Both the position numbers and the translations under genes were made by a program. This document shows, one piece after another, positions 42,983 to 53,053 of a DNA stretch of 64,000 nt (position 1 is the first letter of the stretch; each line of letters begins with the position of its first letter). The notes under the pieces are model-generated. The model ran no database searches, was not told the origin of the DNA, and worked only from the letters and a program-made list of their open reading frames with translations. The stretch lies in the NCBI RefSeq assembly GCF_009208775.1, contig NZ_WFLM01000005.1, positions 127,168-191,167 of the forward strand, written 5' to 3'. The stretch is from Silvanigrella paludirubra. Lineage in GTDB: Bacteria > Bdellovibrionota_B > Oligoflexia > Silvanigrellales > Silvanigrellaceae.

Positions 42983-43612
42983 ATGAAAATTTTGTTTATT
43001 TATATTTTAATATTATTTAACTATATTTCTTATTCTTACGCATCAGAAAGTAATAATGAAAAAACAGTTATTTTCATTCGGCATGGGGAAAAACCGTTAA
43101 ATGTAGAAATAGGACAAATAAATTGTAAAGGACTTAATCGTTCTTTAAAATTACCTAAAGTTTTAGTACAAAAATTTGGAAAACCAAATTTTATTTTTGC
43201 TCCAAATCCAAGTGATCAAATAGAAAAAAAACAGCAAAAATTTTCTTATAATCGACCTCTTTCAACTATTGAACCAACTGCAATTCAACTAGGTTTACCA
43301 ACAAATACATTATTTGGGTTTACTGATGTAAAAAGATTGTCAAATGAAATTTTAAGTGAGAAGTACAATAATTCTTTAATATTTGTAAGTTGGGAACACA
43401 ATAAATTAGTTGAAATTGTAAAATATATTTATACAAAAGATAAAAACAATAAAGAAACTGATATTCCAGATTGGCCTACAATAAAATACGATGACATTTA
43501 CATTTTAAAAATTAAAAAAGAAAATAGTTCTTATCAAATTAAATTTACACAAGACAAACAAAACTTAGATAATCAAAGTGAAGTCTGTCCATTTCCAATT
43601 GATTCTAAATAA
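42983..43612 (+). CDS. Secreted histidine phosphatase superfamily protein
   Basis: A 209-residue protein with a signal peptide (MKILFIYILILFNYISYSYA then SESN). TVIFIRHGEKPLNVEIGQIN carries the RHG phosphohistidine motif of the phosphoglycerate-mutase-like superfamily. A later EHNKLVEIVKYI supplies the second conserved histidine (SWEHNKL). It looks complete though short. It should act on a phosphorylated substrate in the periplasm or outside. AAGGAATTC precedes ATG 42983. It converges on the LOG gene with four bases between stops. Confidence 0.8.
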   Translation: MKILFIYILILFNYISYSYASESNNEKTVIFIRHGEKPLNVEIGQINCKGLNRSLKLPKVLVQKFGKPNFIFAPNPSDQIEKKQQKFSYNRPLSTIEPTAIQLGLPTNTLFGFTDVKRLSNEILSEKYNNSLIFVSWEHNKLVEIVKYIYTKDKNNKETDIPDWPTIKYDDIYILKIKKENSSYQIKFTQDKQNLDNQSEVCPFPIDSK

Positions 43613-43616
43613 ATTT

Positions 43617-44189
43617 TTATTTAGAAATCCATTTGTCAATAAAAACAGGATTCCAATTTTTTATTTTATGAAGCAATATATCTGGATCGGAGTCACTTAA
43701 TATTAATTCGGCATTTTCTTTACGAATAAATTGTTCAGCAACAGCATTTTCTATTAGTTTTAGCAAAGAATCATAAAAACCATCGACATTTAATACACCA
43801 CAAGGTTTTTTATGAATACCCAATTGTGACCAAGTAACAACTTCAAAAAACTCTTCAAATGTTCCAAAACCACCCGGAAGTGCAATAAAAGCATCGGAAA
43901 GTTCTGCCATTAAAGCTTTTCTTTCATGCATAGAATAAACAACATGAAGCTCCGTTAAAGATTGATGAGCTATTTCTTTATCAACAAGATTTTTAGGCAT
44001 AACACCTATAACTTTGCCTTTATGAGCTAAAACAGAGTTCGCAATTTCACCCATTAAACCTACATTTCCAGCACCATAGACAAGAGTAAATCCTTTTTCA
44101 GCTATAAGACGCCCCAAATATTGAGCAACCTCACTATAAACAAGTTTAGCCCCATAATTCGATCCGCAAAAAACACAAATTTTTTTCAT
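43617..44189 (-). CDS. LOG family protein (nucleotide 5-prime-monophosphate phosphoribohydrolase-like)
   Basis: A 190-residue Rossmann-fold protein of the LOG family. ICVFCGSNYGAKLVYSEVAQ opens it, LVYGAGNVGLMGEIANSVLA gives the nucleotide-binding glycines, and ALPGGFGTFEEFFEVVTWSQ is the diagnostic PGGxGTxxE motif. LOG enzymes cleave the N-glycosidic bond of nucleoside monophosphates, releasing base and ribose 5-phosphate; in bacteria AMP is a common substrate. The start at ATG 44189 has GGACGG upstream. Cytoplasmic. Confidence 0.92.
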   Translation of the reverse strand: MKKICVFCGSNYGAKLVYSEVAQYLGRLIAEKGFTLVYGAGNVGLMGEIANSVLAHKGKVIGVMPKNLVDKEIAHQSLTELHVVYSMHERKALMAELSDAFIALPGGFGTFEEFFEVVTWSQLGIHKKPCGVLNVDGFYDSLLKLIENAVAEQFIRKENAELILSDSDPDILLHKIKNWNPVFIDKWISK

Positions 44190-44373
44190 ATACCGTCCAA
44201 GTAAATGAGCAATATTAACAAGTTAATAAACAACTAAAAAAAGATCATTGCCTAATTAAAACGGAATAAGATATAAGATTAAAAGTGAGATTGATCAATA
44301 GGATTATTAAGGTGACAATATTTTAAAGATATAAAAGTAAACAACCTTAATGTTAAAGCAAGGAACTTTTAGT

Positions 44374-45456
44374 ATGAAAATCGTAATTAAGGTTGGAACT
44401 CAAGCCATATTATCTAACGATGGAACCGTTCTTGAAAGCACAATGCAAACATTAGTGGAGCAAATCGCCTTTTTACAGAAAGAGGGTCACCAAATCATTT
44501 TAGTCAGCTCAGGAGCTGTTGGATCTGGTAGAAAAGTAGCCCGAGAATTATTAGGCAAAGAATATGGTTCATCTACTGGAGAAAAACAGGTATTAGCTAG
44601 CTTAGGACAACATGAACTCATGCATGTTTACTCTAATATGTTTAAAAACTATGGTATTCTTGCCTCACAACTTTTATTAACGAAACAAGAGTTTCATACA
44701 AGACAGCATTATTTAAATATTTCAAGACTGCTCAAAGAAATTTTACAACAAAAAAATATTATTCCAATAATTAATGAAAATGATAGTGTCGCAATCGAAG
44801 AATTGATGTTTACTGATAATGATGAACTTGCAGGGTTAATTGCATCACAAATAAATGCAGATAAACTCATTATTTTAACTTCAGTTAAAGGTGTATATAA
44901 TGGAAATCCAAATCTTCCTGAATCTAAATTAATTTCCATAATCAATCCTGTAATTGATGGCTGGCCTGAAGTTTCAACATCAAAAACGAGTCAAGGACGT
45001 GGTGGCATGATTACAAAACTTGGCATTGCGCGAAAAATGTCTGAATTAGGAATTACAACACATATATGCAGTGTCCATGAAAAAAATATCATTCATGAAA
45101 TTATGAATGAAAAGAATATTGGTACAACTATTTTACCAACAAAAAAGAAATCAAATTTAAAACGCTGGATAGCTTTTAGTGATAGCAAACAAAGCAGTGT
45201 TATTTTTGTGAACTCATGTTTACTTGAAATTATAAAAGAAAATAAAAGAGTTATTAGCTTATTACCAATAGGAATTGAAAAAGTTCAAGGGGAATTTAAA
45301 AAAGGTGATTTAGTTGAAATTTACTCTCCAAATGGTGATAAAATTGGTGTTGGTATTGCACGTTATCATTCTGAAAAATTAAAAGAATATCTTGGTCAAA
45401 AAGGAAAACCCGAATTTATTCATTATGATCAATTACATTTTAATATAGGAAAATAA
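44374..45456 (+). CDS. proB: Glutamate 5-kinase
   Basis: A 360-residue kinase that makes gamma-glutamyl phosphate, first step of proline synthesis. MKIVIKVGTQAILS, ILVSSGAVGSGRKVAREL, INENDSVAIEELMFTDNDEL and GRGGMITKLGIA are amino-acid-kinase and ProB motifs. A PUA domain is at the end (FKKGDLVEIYSPNGDKIGVG). Start at ATG 44374 after AAGGAA, not ATG 44350. Followed four bases later by proA, an operon. proC is not in the window. Confidence 0.95.
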   Translation: MKIVIKVGTQAILSNDGTVLESTMQTLVEQIAFLQKEGHQIILVSSGAVGSGRKVARELLGKEYGSSTGEKQVLASLGQHELMHVYSNMFKNYGILASQLLLTKQEFHTRQHYLNISRLLKEILQQKNIIPIINENDSVAIEELMFTDNDELAGLIASQINADKLIILTSVKGVYNGNPNLPESKLISIINPVIDGWPEVSTSKTSQGRGGMITKLGIARKMSELGITTHICSVHEKNIIHEIMNEKNIGTTILPTKKKSNLKRWIAFSDSKQSSVIFVNSCLLEIIKENKRVISLLPIGIEKVQGEFKKGDLVEIYSPNGDKIGVGIARYHSEKLKEYLGQKGKPEFIHYDQLHFNIGK

Positions 45457-45459
45457 AAA

Positions 45460-46713
45460 ATGTATGAATTAAAAAATCAATTTCAAAAAACTAAAAAATC
45501 AAGCTATGTTTTAAATAATTTAAGTGATCCCATTAAGAACGAAGTCCTTAAAACTTTATCAAAAAATTTAATTGTAATGCATCAAACCATTTTAATTGAA
45601 AATGCTAAAGATTTAGAAAAAATGAGCAAAGAAAATCCATTATATGATAGATTATTACTAACAAAAGATAGAGTTCTAAGTTTTGCTAATGACATTTTAA
45701 AAATAGTAAAACTAAAATCACCTGTTCAAAAAATTTTAAATGAAAAAATACTCGAAAATGGATTAAAATTACAAAAAATAACTGTTCCTTTAGGAGTAAT
45801 AGGAATCATATATGAAGCAAGACCAAATGTAACAATAGACGTTTTTACACTTTGCTTTAAGTCAGGAAACGCTGTTATCCTAAAAGGCGGAAAAGAAGCT
45901 CATTATAGCAATTCAATTTTATATGAAATCATAAAAAAAACCTTAATAGAACATCATATAAATTCTGATATTGTTTATTTACTGCCCCCAGAAAGAGAAG
46001 CTACAGAATTTTTAATTCAAGCGGTTGGTCTTGTTGATGTTGTTATTCCACGTGGTAGTAAGCAATTAATAGATTATGTTCGAAATCATTCTAAAGTTCC
46101 TGTAATTGAAACTGGTGCAGGAATTGTCCATACATACTTTGATTCTAGTGGAGATTTAGAAAAAGGACGCCGCATTATTGAAAATGCAAAAACCCGAAGA
46201 GTCAGCGTTTGCAATGCACTTGATACCTTAATTATTCATAAAAATAGATTAAATGATTTATATGATTTAATTAAAGATTTAAGTTTAAAAAATGTAGAAA
46301 TTTTTGCAGATGAATTAAGTTATAATAAACTAATTGAGAAATATCCTGATCAACTTCTAAATAAAGCAAAAGAAGAAGATTTTGGAACTGAGTTTTTATC
46401 ATTAAAAATGTCTATAAAAACTGTAAATTCAATAGAAGAAGCTTTTGAACATATTTTTCAATACTCCTCTGGCCATAGCGAAGCGATTATAGCTGAAGAT
46501 GAAAATGCGATTCAATCCTTTTTTCAAAATATAGATGCAGCTGCTGTCTATGCAAACGCTCCCACTTCTTTTACAGATGGTGGAGAATTTGAAATGGGTT
46601 CTGAAATAGGTATAAGCACTCAAAAATTACATGCACGTGGTCCAATGGGACTTGAAGAACTCACAAGTTATAAGTGGCTAATTACTGGAAATGGCGAACA
46701 AATCAGAAAATAA
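45460..46713 (+). CDS. proA: Gamma-glutamyl phosphate reductase
   Basis: A 417-residue aldehyde-dehydrogenase-fold enzyme, second step of proline synthesis, reducing gamma-glutamyl phosphate with NADPH. VPLGVIGIIYEARPNVTIDV is the ProA hallmark, VIPRGSKQLIDYVRNHSKVP follows, and the catalytic cysteine is in KTRRVSVCNALDTLIIH. The C-terminal GPMGLEELTSYKWLITGNGE is also typical. AGGAAAATA inside the end of proB serves as ribosome site. Cytoplasmic. Confidence 0.97.
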   Translation: MYELKNQFQKTKKSSYVLNNLSDPIKNEVLKTLSKNLIVMHQTILIENAKDLEKMSKENPLYDRLLLTKDRVLSFANDILKIVKLKSPVQKILNEKILENGLKLQKITVPLGVIGIIYEARPNVTIDVFTLCFKSGNAVILKGGKEAHYSNSILYEIIKKTLIEHHINSDIVYLLPPEREATEFLIQAVGLVDVVIPRGSKQLIDYVRNHSKVPVIETGAGIVHTYFDSSGDLEKGRRIIENAKTRRVSVCNALDTLIIHKNRLNDLYDLIKDLSLKNVEIFADELSYNKLIEKYPDQLLNKAKEEDFGTEFLSLKMSIKTVNSIEEAFEHIFQYSSGHSEAIIAEDENAIQSFFQNIDAAAVYANAPTSFTDGGEFEMGSEIGISTQKLHARGPMGLEELTSYKWLITGNGEQIRK

Positions 46714-46723
46714 AGTTTAATTA

Positions 46724-48694
46724 TCACCAGAGCAAAAGCCTTTGTTCATTTTTTAAAGTCATAGGTTGATTTACTTGACATGAAAAGGTTTTTTCAAAAT
46801 CTTCAGATAACATCATTTGAAAATTGACACGTAATTTTAGAAAAGAATGTTTTTTTATCTCTTTTAAATATTTGTCCTCTGTTTCTAAGCCACACCATTT
46901 TTTTGCATATTGAATAAAAAATTTCCTTTTTTCATTATTATTTATTTTTTTATTTTCAGGAAAATGATTTTGATATGATATTTTTAAACCATTTAAATCT
47001 GCTATATTTTCGTCTAAAGTGATTTCTCCATCATTATTTTCAGTATTAAATAATAAAACCATTTTATCCAATTCTTTCTTTAAATATAATTTTTCATTTT
47101 CAGAAAGCCAAGAATGTATATTTCCATAGGCATCAAACTCAATTCCATTACCATCAAATGCATGCGACATTTCATGAGCGATAGTTATACTTAATGAATA
47201 ATAATCTAATTTATCTGATAGTCTTTGATCTAAAATAGATGATTTTAATACACCATACGGAATAAAAAACTTATTTAAATTAGTTGTATAATAAGCACTA
47301 GTATAAAGAGGTGAGTAAAGCCATTTAGATGAATTTGCATTTTGATTAATTTGATTTATCATTAGTTTAAATTCATTTTGTAAGATTTTCATTTGATTTT
47401 TTAAATATTTTTTAGTGCTTAAATTTAGAACAGGCTCTAATCCCCAGTCTTTCATATTTTCAGGTTTTGCTATTTCAAAGCGAATAAAATTAATTTTATT
47501 TATTGCATGATCCTTTGCTGAATTTGAAAGCCATTTATTATTATAAATATTTTTTTTAAAAGTATTTTTAAGATCTGTAATCAAATTATAAATTTTTGCA
47601 TAAGGAATTTCTTTATTGTAACTATGAAATAACTCATAATCTAAATTTCTTTCAAAAGATTTTATGGTTGATAAATAACAATGATCTTTTATATCATTTT
47701 CCTTATTTGAATTTTTAAAATATTTACTTTTAAAATTTTCTTTTTGAAAATAAAAATCTGGAAATGAATATCTAATTTCACCTTTAGACAATTTGTACCA
47801 GAGTATTAAAGATTGCAATTCTTCTTTTGTGGATTTTTCAAGTAATAAATTCAAATGTAAAAAAGCATTTTCTGGTATTATAGAAATTTTAATTTCAATT
47901 GGTATTTTAGGTAAAATATATTTAAAATAAATATTTGGAAATTTATTTAATAAATAATCTCTATTTACTTTTTTGTCTTTCATAATTATTTCATTTAAAT
48001 TTTTTTCATTTGGATAAATATTTGCAATGCTTTTTTCAAATTCAATAATATAATTAGCCATAGATTCATAATTTTTAATATTCATATTCTTTAAAAATAA
48101 TTTTATTATATTTTCGTACTCAATCATTGAATTATTTTCAGAATAGATACTTTTCAATTTAAGTGGTAATTCATAAGTAAAAAATATATCTTTTATTTTA
48201 TTATTCTCAGAATTTAAACTCTCTTCTATATTAAAAAAGTATAAATGACCATTCAAGGCATCTAATGCTATTTTAATAAGTAAATCATTTTTATTATTTT
48301 TAAATAATTGGTTTTTATATTTATCTATTAATTCAAACTCCTCTAATTTTCTAGCATTTTCACTAATACAAGAATTGTAATAATTTTTAATCATTTCACT
48401 TCTTGGTGAATTATCTTTTCTATTTAAAATTGAGTTTATATAATTTTTCCTATCATTATTTATTTCCAAAATTGCATCTTCATGACTATAAACATAGCTA
48501 TGCTTATTTTGGGGTAATATATTTTTATTATTTTCATTTGAGCAAACATAATCATAAAAATTTTCACAGGGTGAAATATCTTCGTTTAACTTAAATTCTC
48601 TATTATAAAAATTCTTATAATTAAAATCAACATAATTTTGTGTATATGCAGCATTAAAAATAAAAATATTTATAAATATTATAATATAGAACAT
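46724..48694 (-). CDS. M13 family (neprilysin-like) zinc metallopeptidase, most diverged copy
   Basis: A 656-residue secreted peptidase with a signal peptide (MFYIIIFINIFIFNAAYT). The zinc site SITIAHEMSHAFDG has HExxH, and DENIADLNGLKISY supplies the third ligand Glu. CENFYDYVCSNE near the N-terminus is the conserved M13 opening, and the chain ends EQRLLLW. The substrate-binding NAYY motif reads TSAYYTTNLNKFFI, unlike its neighbours. It is last in a row of four paralogues, following the copy at 48719 by 24 bases. M13 enzymes cleave peptides on the amino side of hydrophobic residues. GGAGGATTT precedes ATG 48694. Confidence 0.93.
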   Translation of the reverse strand: MFYIIIFINIFIFNAAYTQNYVDFNYKNFYNREFKLNEDISPCENFYDYVCSNENNKNILPQNKHSYVYSHEDAILEINNDRKNYINSILNRKDNSPRSEMIKNYYNSCISENARKLEEFELIDKYKNQLFKNNKNDLLIKIALDALNGHLYFFNIEESLNSENNKIKDIFFTYELPLKLKSIYSENNSMIEYENIIKLFLKNMNIKNYESMANYIIEFEKSIANIYPNEKNLNEIIMKDKKVNRDYLLNKFPNIYFKYILPKIPIEIKISIIPENAFLHLNLLLEKSTKEELQSLILWYKLSKGEIRYSFPDFYFQKENFKSKYFKNSNKENDIKDHCYLSTIKSFERNLDYELFHSYNKEIPYAKIYNLITDLKNTFKKNIYNNKWLSNSAKDHAINKINFIRFEIAKPENMKDWGLEPVLNLSTKKYLKNQMKILQNEFKLMINQINQNANSSKWLYSPLYTSAYYTTNLNKFFIPYGVLKSSILDQRLSDKLDYYSLSITIAHEMSHAFDGNGIEFDAYGNIHSWLSENEKLYLKKELDKMVLLFNTENNDGEITLDENIADLNGLKISYQNHFPENKKINNNEKRKFFIQYAKKWCGLETEDKYLKEIKKHSFLKLRVNFQMMLSEDFEKTFSCQVNQPMTLKNEQRLLLW

Positions 48695-48718
48695 AAATCC
48701 TCCAAATATAATTTATTC

Positions 48719-50734
48719 TTACCAAAAATTAGAAATATTTTCCTTATAAAAATAAAGAGGATCTTCTTTTTTACAAGAAAATACGCTAGAAAATTCTTTT
48801 GAAAGTTTCATCTGATTATTAACTCTAAAATCAGGTGGGGAATAATTACTATTTTTTAATAAATTTTCTTTTTCTAATGGAGAATATACTGCACAAAATA
48901 TTTTAGCTGATTGAATAAAAAAATCTTTTTTTACGGATATATCTTTTTCATGAATTTTTGCTGCTTTATATGAAAACCTCAATGCATTAAAATCGGACAG
49001 ATTCTCACTTAATGTCTTAACAGCATTAACACCAGAGTTATTAAAAAAATTAACAAACTTTTCACTTTTTGTTTTAAATTTTTCTTGATCTAAATCTGAC
49101 ATCCATGGATTATAATTACCAATTTCATCATAATTTGCTCCATAATTATCAATGGAGTGAGCAATTTCATGAGCAATAACTACACCAATACCACCATAGT
49201 TTAAATTCTCTGAAAAATGGACATCATAAAAAGGAGGTTGTAAAATACCTAATAAAATAATAAATTGATTAGCTCTCTGATCATAATATGCATTCGCATT
49301 TAAAGGAGACATTTGCCATTTTGTATTAATAATTTCATGATTAATTTCATTTATTAATTTTTTAAAATTTCTTTCTTTTAATTTTAAAATATTTAAATAA
49401 TATTGATTTACATCTATATTAATTAAATTTTCTAAATTCCAATCTGTCACATTATTTGGTCTAACAATTTGAAATTTCATTTTATTTAATTTAATTTCTG
49501 CTTTATTTTTAGAATTTTCTGATAACCAATTATTCTTTTTCAAAGCGCTAATGTATTCTTTTTTAATTTGATCAATCATATTTACAATTTTATTATTTGA
49601 AAAATTTTTATAATAATTTTTACTAATTTCATATTCAATATTTTTACCAAAAAAATTTTCAGCAATATTTGTACATTCATTTTCAATTGATAAATTTTCT
49701 AATGAACTTCCAAAATATTTATTTTTAAATTCTTTCAATTTAGAATAAAATATTGGTAAAGAAAATTTCACAAGCTCCTCATCATTCAATTTATACCAAA
49801 CAGAAAGAGCAAAAAGCTCGGATGTTGATGCCCTTTCAAAAATATCATTCATTAATAGAAAAACTTCTTCTGATATTATATTTAAATTTATATGATTCGG
49901 AATTTTATTTAAAATTTTATTAAAGTATAGGTTTGAATATTTATTTAATAATATACTTCTTTCAATTGAAATATCTGAGTTATAATAAATTTGGGAAATA
50001 TTTTGTGGATATATTTTTGATATTTTTCTTTCAAAATCAATAATAAAATTTGCATGATGAGAAGAATCATTTATTTTTAAAGTATTAAAAAGTTGTTCAA
50101 TAAGAATTTTATAATCGTCTAACAAATCCTTATTCTCATAAAATATTTTATTCATTAATGGGAGCTCATGATAAAATAACAAATCCTTTACTTTATTATT
50201 TTTTTTATTTGGTACTTCTAAAATTTTTATTAAATTCATATTTGAATAAATAGATTCTTGAAATAAATGGTCTAACATTTTATTTTTATCGTAAAAAGAT
50301 AAATTATTAAGATAATTTTCAATATATGTTTTTGATTCAAACTCTCTCAAATTAGTATTTAAACAAGATTGATAAAAATCTTTTAAAGTTTTATTTCTAT
50401 TATTTAATACTTTTTGCTTTATAAGCGATTTTAAATATTGCTTTCTTTGTTCTTTGACTTTCGTCTCGGCTTTGTCAATTCCAATATATAATCCTGATTT
50501 ATTGTTTGATAATTTGTATTTTTTTTCTTCTTCTGAACAAACGTATTCATAAAAATTTGTACACGGTGAAACATCTTTATTTAAATGTGTAAGAAAATTA
50601 TTATTATTCAATTTTATAGAATCTATTTGAATATTATTATTTTGATTTTCATAAATAAATGATTCATTTTTTTTATTACAAGATAAAATAATTAAAGGTA
50701 AAATTAGAAATAATTTTTTTAATTTAGTGCTCAT
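48719..50734 (-). CDS. M13 family metallopeptidase, lipoprotein copy
   Basis: A 671-residue M13 peptidase. The leader from ATG 50734 (MSTKLKKLFLILPLIILSCN) ends in a lipobox with cysteine, so unlike its neighbours this copy should be lipid-anchored. CTNFYEYVCSEE, ANAYYDQRANQFIILLGILQ, IAHEIAHSIDNYG (HExxH) and SENLSDFNAL (third zinc ligand Glu and the following Asp; Ser replaces the usual Ala) are all present. The last residues are SNFW, with the C-terminal Trp typical of M13. An in-frame ATG at 50767 would add 11 residues and spoil the leader. It may be co-transcribed with the copy at 46724, 24 bases downstream. Confidence 0.93.
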   Translation of the reverse strand: MSTKLKKLFLILPLIILSCNKKNESFIYENQNNNIQIDSIKLNNNNFLTHLNKDVSPCTNFYEYVCSEEEKKYKLSNNKSGLYIGIDKAETKVKEQRKQYLKSLIKQKVLNNRNKTLKDFYQSCLNTNLREFESKTYIENYLNNLSFYDKNKMLDHLFQESIYSNMNLIKILEVPNKKNNKVKDLLFYHELPLMNKIFYENKDLLDDYKILIEQLFNTLKINDSSHHANFIIDFERKISKIYPQNISQIYYNSDISIERSILLNKYSNLYFNKILNKIPNHINLNIISEEVFLLMNDIFERASTSELFALSVWYKLNDEELVKFSLPIFYSKLKEFKNKYFGSSLENLSIENECTNIAENFFGKNIEYEISKNYYKNFSNNKIVNMIDQIKKEYISALKKNNWLSENSKNKAEIKLNKMKFQIVRPNNVTDWNLENLINIDVNQYYLNILKLKERNFKKLINEINHEIINTKWQMSPLNANAYYDQRANQFIILLGILQPPFYDVHFSENLNYGGIGVVIAHEIAHSIDNYGANYDEIGNYNPWMSDLDQEKFKTKSEKFVNFFNNSGVNAVKTLSENLSDFNALRFSYKAAKIHEKDISVKKDFFIQSAKIFCAVYSPLEKENLLKNSNYSPPDFRVNNQMKLSKEFSSVFSCKKEDPLYFYKENISNFW

Positions 50735-50829
50735 AAAATTCTCACTTTTAAATTTTATTAGAAACACTAAATTAATAATATTTTATCACAAATTAGTCAA
50801 TTTTATAAACTTTAATAATATTTAAGAAT

Positions 50830-52836
50830 CTACCATAGTGAGATTCTTTCTTCATTTGGAAGAGTCATTGGATCACCTTTTTTACAAGAAAAAGTTTCTT
50901 CAAATTTTTCAGATAATTTCATTTGATTATTAACTCTTAAATCAATTGGAGAATGAGGATCATTTTTAATAAAATATTCTCTTACTTTTGGTTGCAATAC
51001 ACCGCACCAAACTTTAGCAAATTGAATAAAAAATTCTTTTTGCTCTTCTTTATTTTCTGATGTTTTATTTGGAAAAGCGGATTGGAAAGCATTTTTAACT
51101 CCAACAAAATCTGCTATATTTTCTCCTAAAGTTAATTTTCCATCGATCCCATCCTTAGCAAAAAGATTAATTATTTTAAAAGTTTTTTTATTAAATAGTT
51201 TTAGATCTTCTTTATTCATCCAAGGATTTAATTTTCCTAACTCATCATATTTTGAGCCCTGATCATCAATCGAATGACCAATTTCATGGGCAACAACCAT
51301 ACCTACAGAACCAAAATTAATGATATCTGATTTTGTCTCATCAAAAAATGGCGCTTGTAATATGCCAAGAGGCATTACAAATTGATTTGCAGTAGGATTA
51401 TAATAAGCATTTACCGTTAATGGAGACATTTGCCATTTTAAATCATTCACTGGTAACTTTATTTCTTTGAGCATTTTATTGAAATCATTATCTGCTATTT
51501 TTCTTTTATTTTTTATGAAACTATCAGGATTTAATTCCGTAGTTTCAATTAAATCCCAATCTTCAAGATTATCTGGTTTAACCAATTGAAAACGAATTTT
51601 TTTAATTTTCAATTCTGCCTTTGATTTCGCTTCTTTCGATAACCAAGTATTTTTTTCTACATTTTCTAGAGTCGTTTTTTGAATTTGATGAACAATACTC
51701 TTTACTCTATTCTCGGGAAAGTTTTTGTAATATTTATTTAAAACTTCAATATCTAAATTTCTTTCCAAAATTTGACTTGTATCAACAGTACATTGCAATT
51801 CTAGGGACTCTTCAATTTTAGAAGAACCAAAATATTTATTTTGAAAATCTTTATTTTTTATATAAAATTCTGGATATGAATATTTGATATCCTGCATTGA
51901 AAATCGATTCCAAATAGCTAATGCCTGTAATTCTTTAATTGAGACTTTCTGAAAAAGAACATTAATTTGTTTTATAACATCTTTTGTGACTAAATTAACA
52001 TTGATATTATTAGGTATTTTATTTAACATTGTTTTAAAATAAAGATTGGGATAATTTGATAGAAGCTTTTCTCTTTTAATAGAAATATTACTAGTAAATA
52101 TATTTCTGAACTCTGCTTTTGATGGGTATACTTTAGCAATTGATTTTTCAAAATCTATTAAAAACGAAGTTTCATTTTTCAGACTAGACATAGAAATAAG
52201 ATCAAAAAATTGAATCATTAGATCATGATAATCTTTCATTAAATTTTCATCAGAATAGTAGTCCTTTGAACCTAAACGTAGATGATAATAAAATAAAATA
52301 TCTTTAATTTTTGGATTATTTCTATTATTAAACTCATTAATGCTTATTAAATTTGAATTTCCTGTTAAAGATTCTTGAGCAAACTTCTCTAATAATTCTT
52401 GTTTTGATAAATTTACTATTTCTTTTTTATATTCTTCTATTAATAATAGTTCTTCTGTTTTTCTTGATTTTTCATTCATGCATGATGAATAATAGTTTTT
52501 TATCATTTTATTTTGTGCTGATAAATTTGATTCATTTAAAAGAGAATTAATATATTCAAAACGTTGTTTTTTTATTCTTTCAGAAGCATCATTAATACTA
52601 AAAATATAACGATTTTTGCTCTCTGGTAATTTAAAATCTTTAATTTCATTTGAACAAACATATTCAAAAAAATTATTGCATGGTGAAATGCTTTTATTTA
52701 ATTGAAATTCTCGCTTTTCAGGAACAACAAACTTGGCGTCAGGTATTGTTGGTATTTCGCTTGAAAAAGAAATACTACTTGAAAAGCACGCTATAGTTAT
52801 AATTGAAGTATATAAAGATCTCATTTTAATTGTCAT
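50830..52836 (-). CDS. M13 family metallopeptidase, canonical copy
   Basis: A 668-residue peptidase with a signal peptide (LYTSIITIACFSSSISFSSE). CNNFFEYVCSNE, TVNAYYNPTANQFVMPLGIL, MVVAHEIGHSIDDQG (517-521) and GENIADFVG (E572-D576 region) match the family without change. It is very similar to the copy at 53054, notably around the active site where long stretches are identical, showing recent duplication. AGGAATCAG precedes ATG 52836. About 217 bases, with a terminator, separate it from the copy upstream, so it likely has its own promoter. Confidence 0.95.
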   Translation of the reverse strand: MTIKMRSLYTSIITIACFSSSISFSSEIPTIPDAKFVVPEKREFQLNKSISPCNNFFEYVCSNEIKDFKLPESKNRYIFSINDASERIKKQRFEYINSLLNESNLSAQNKMIKNYYSSCMNEKSRKTEELLLIEEYKKEIVNLSKQELLEKFAQESLTGNSNLISINEFNNRNNPKIKDILFYYHLRLGSKDYYSDENLMKDYHDLMIQFFDLISMSSLKNETSFLIDFEKSIAKVYPSKAEFRNIFTSNISIKREKLLSNYPNLYFKTMLNKIPNNINVNLVTKDVIKQINVLFQKVSIKELQALAIWNRFSMQDIKYSYPEFYIKNKDFQNKYFGSSKIEESLELQCTVDTSQILERNLDIEVLNKYYKNFPENRVKSIVHQIQKTTLENVEKNTWLSKEAKSKAELKIKKIRFQLVKPDNLEDWDLIETTELNPDSFIKNKRKIADNDFNKMLKEIKLPVNDLKWQMSPLTVNAYYNPTANQFVMPLGILQAPFFDETKSDIINFGSVGMVVAHEIGHSIDDQGSKYDELGKLNPWMNKEDLKLFNKKTFKIINLFAKDGIDGKLTLGENIADFVGVKNAFQSAFPNKTSENKEEQKEFFIQFAKVWCGVLQPKVREYFIKNDPHSPIDLRVNNQMKLSEKFEETFSCKKGDPMTLPNEERISLW

Positions 52837-52997
52837 TCTGATTCCTACTTAAAATAATAAAACAATTTTCCATGATAAATGGATAAAAAGAAACCTACCG
52901 TATCAAGTTTTTAATTTATTTACAAATTTAAATATTATACACTTTATATTAATAAATTAACTTTAAGCAGCAAAATCAATTATATTGAAATTTATAA

Positions 52998-53030
52998 AGC
53001 AAAAAGGCATGACTAAAATCATGCCTTTTA
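52998..53030 (-). terminator. Intrinsic terminator after the first M13 gene
   Basis: AAAAGGCATGA (53002-53012) and TCATGCCTTTT (53019-53029) are exact complements around a six-base loop. The minus strand continues TTTTTGCTTT. It lies just after the stop of the M13 gene at 53054. Confidence 0.88.
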
Positions 53031-53053
53031 TAAAATTATTTATAAAATTTTAA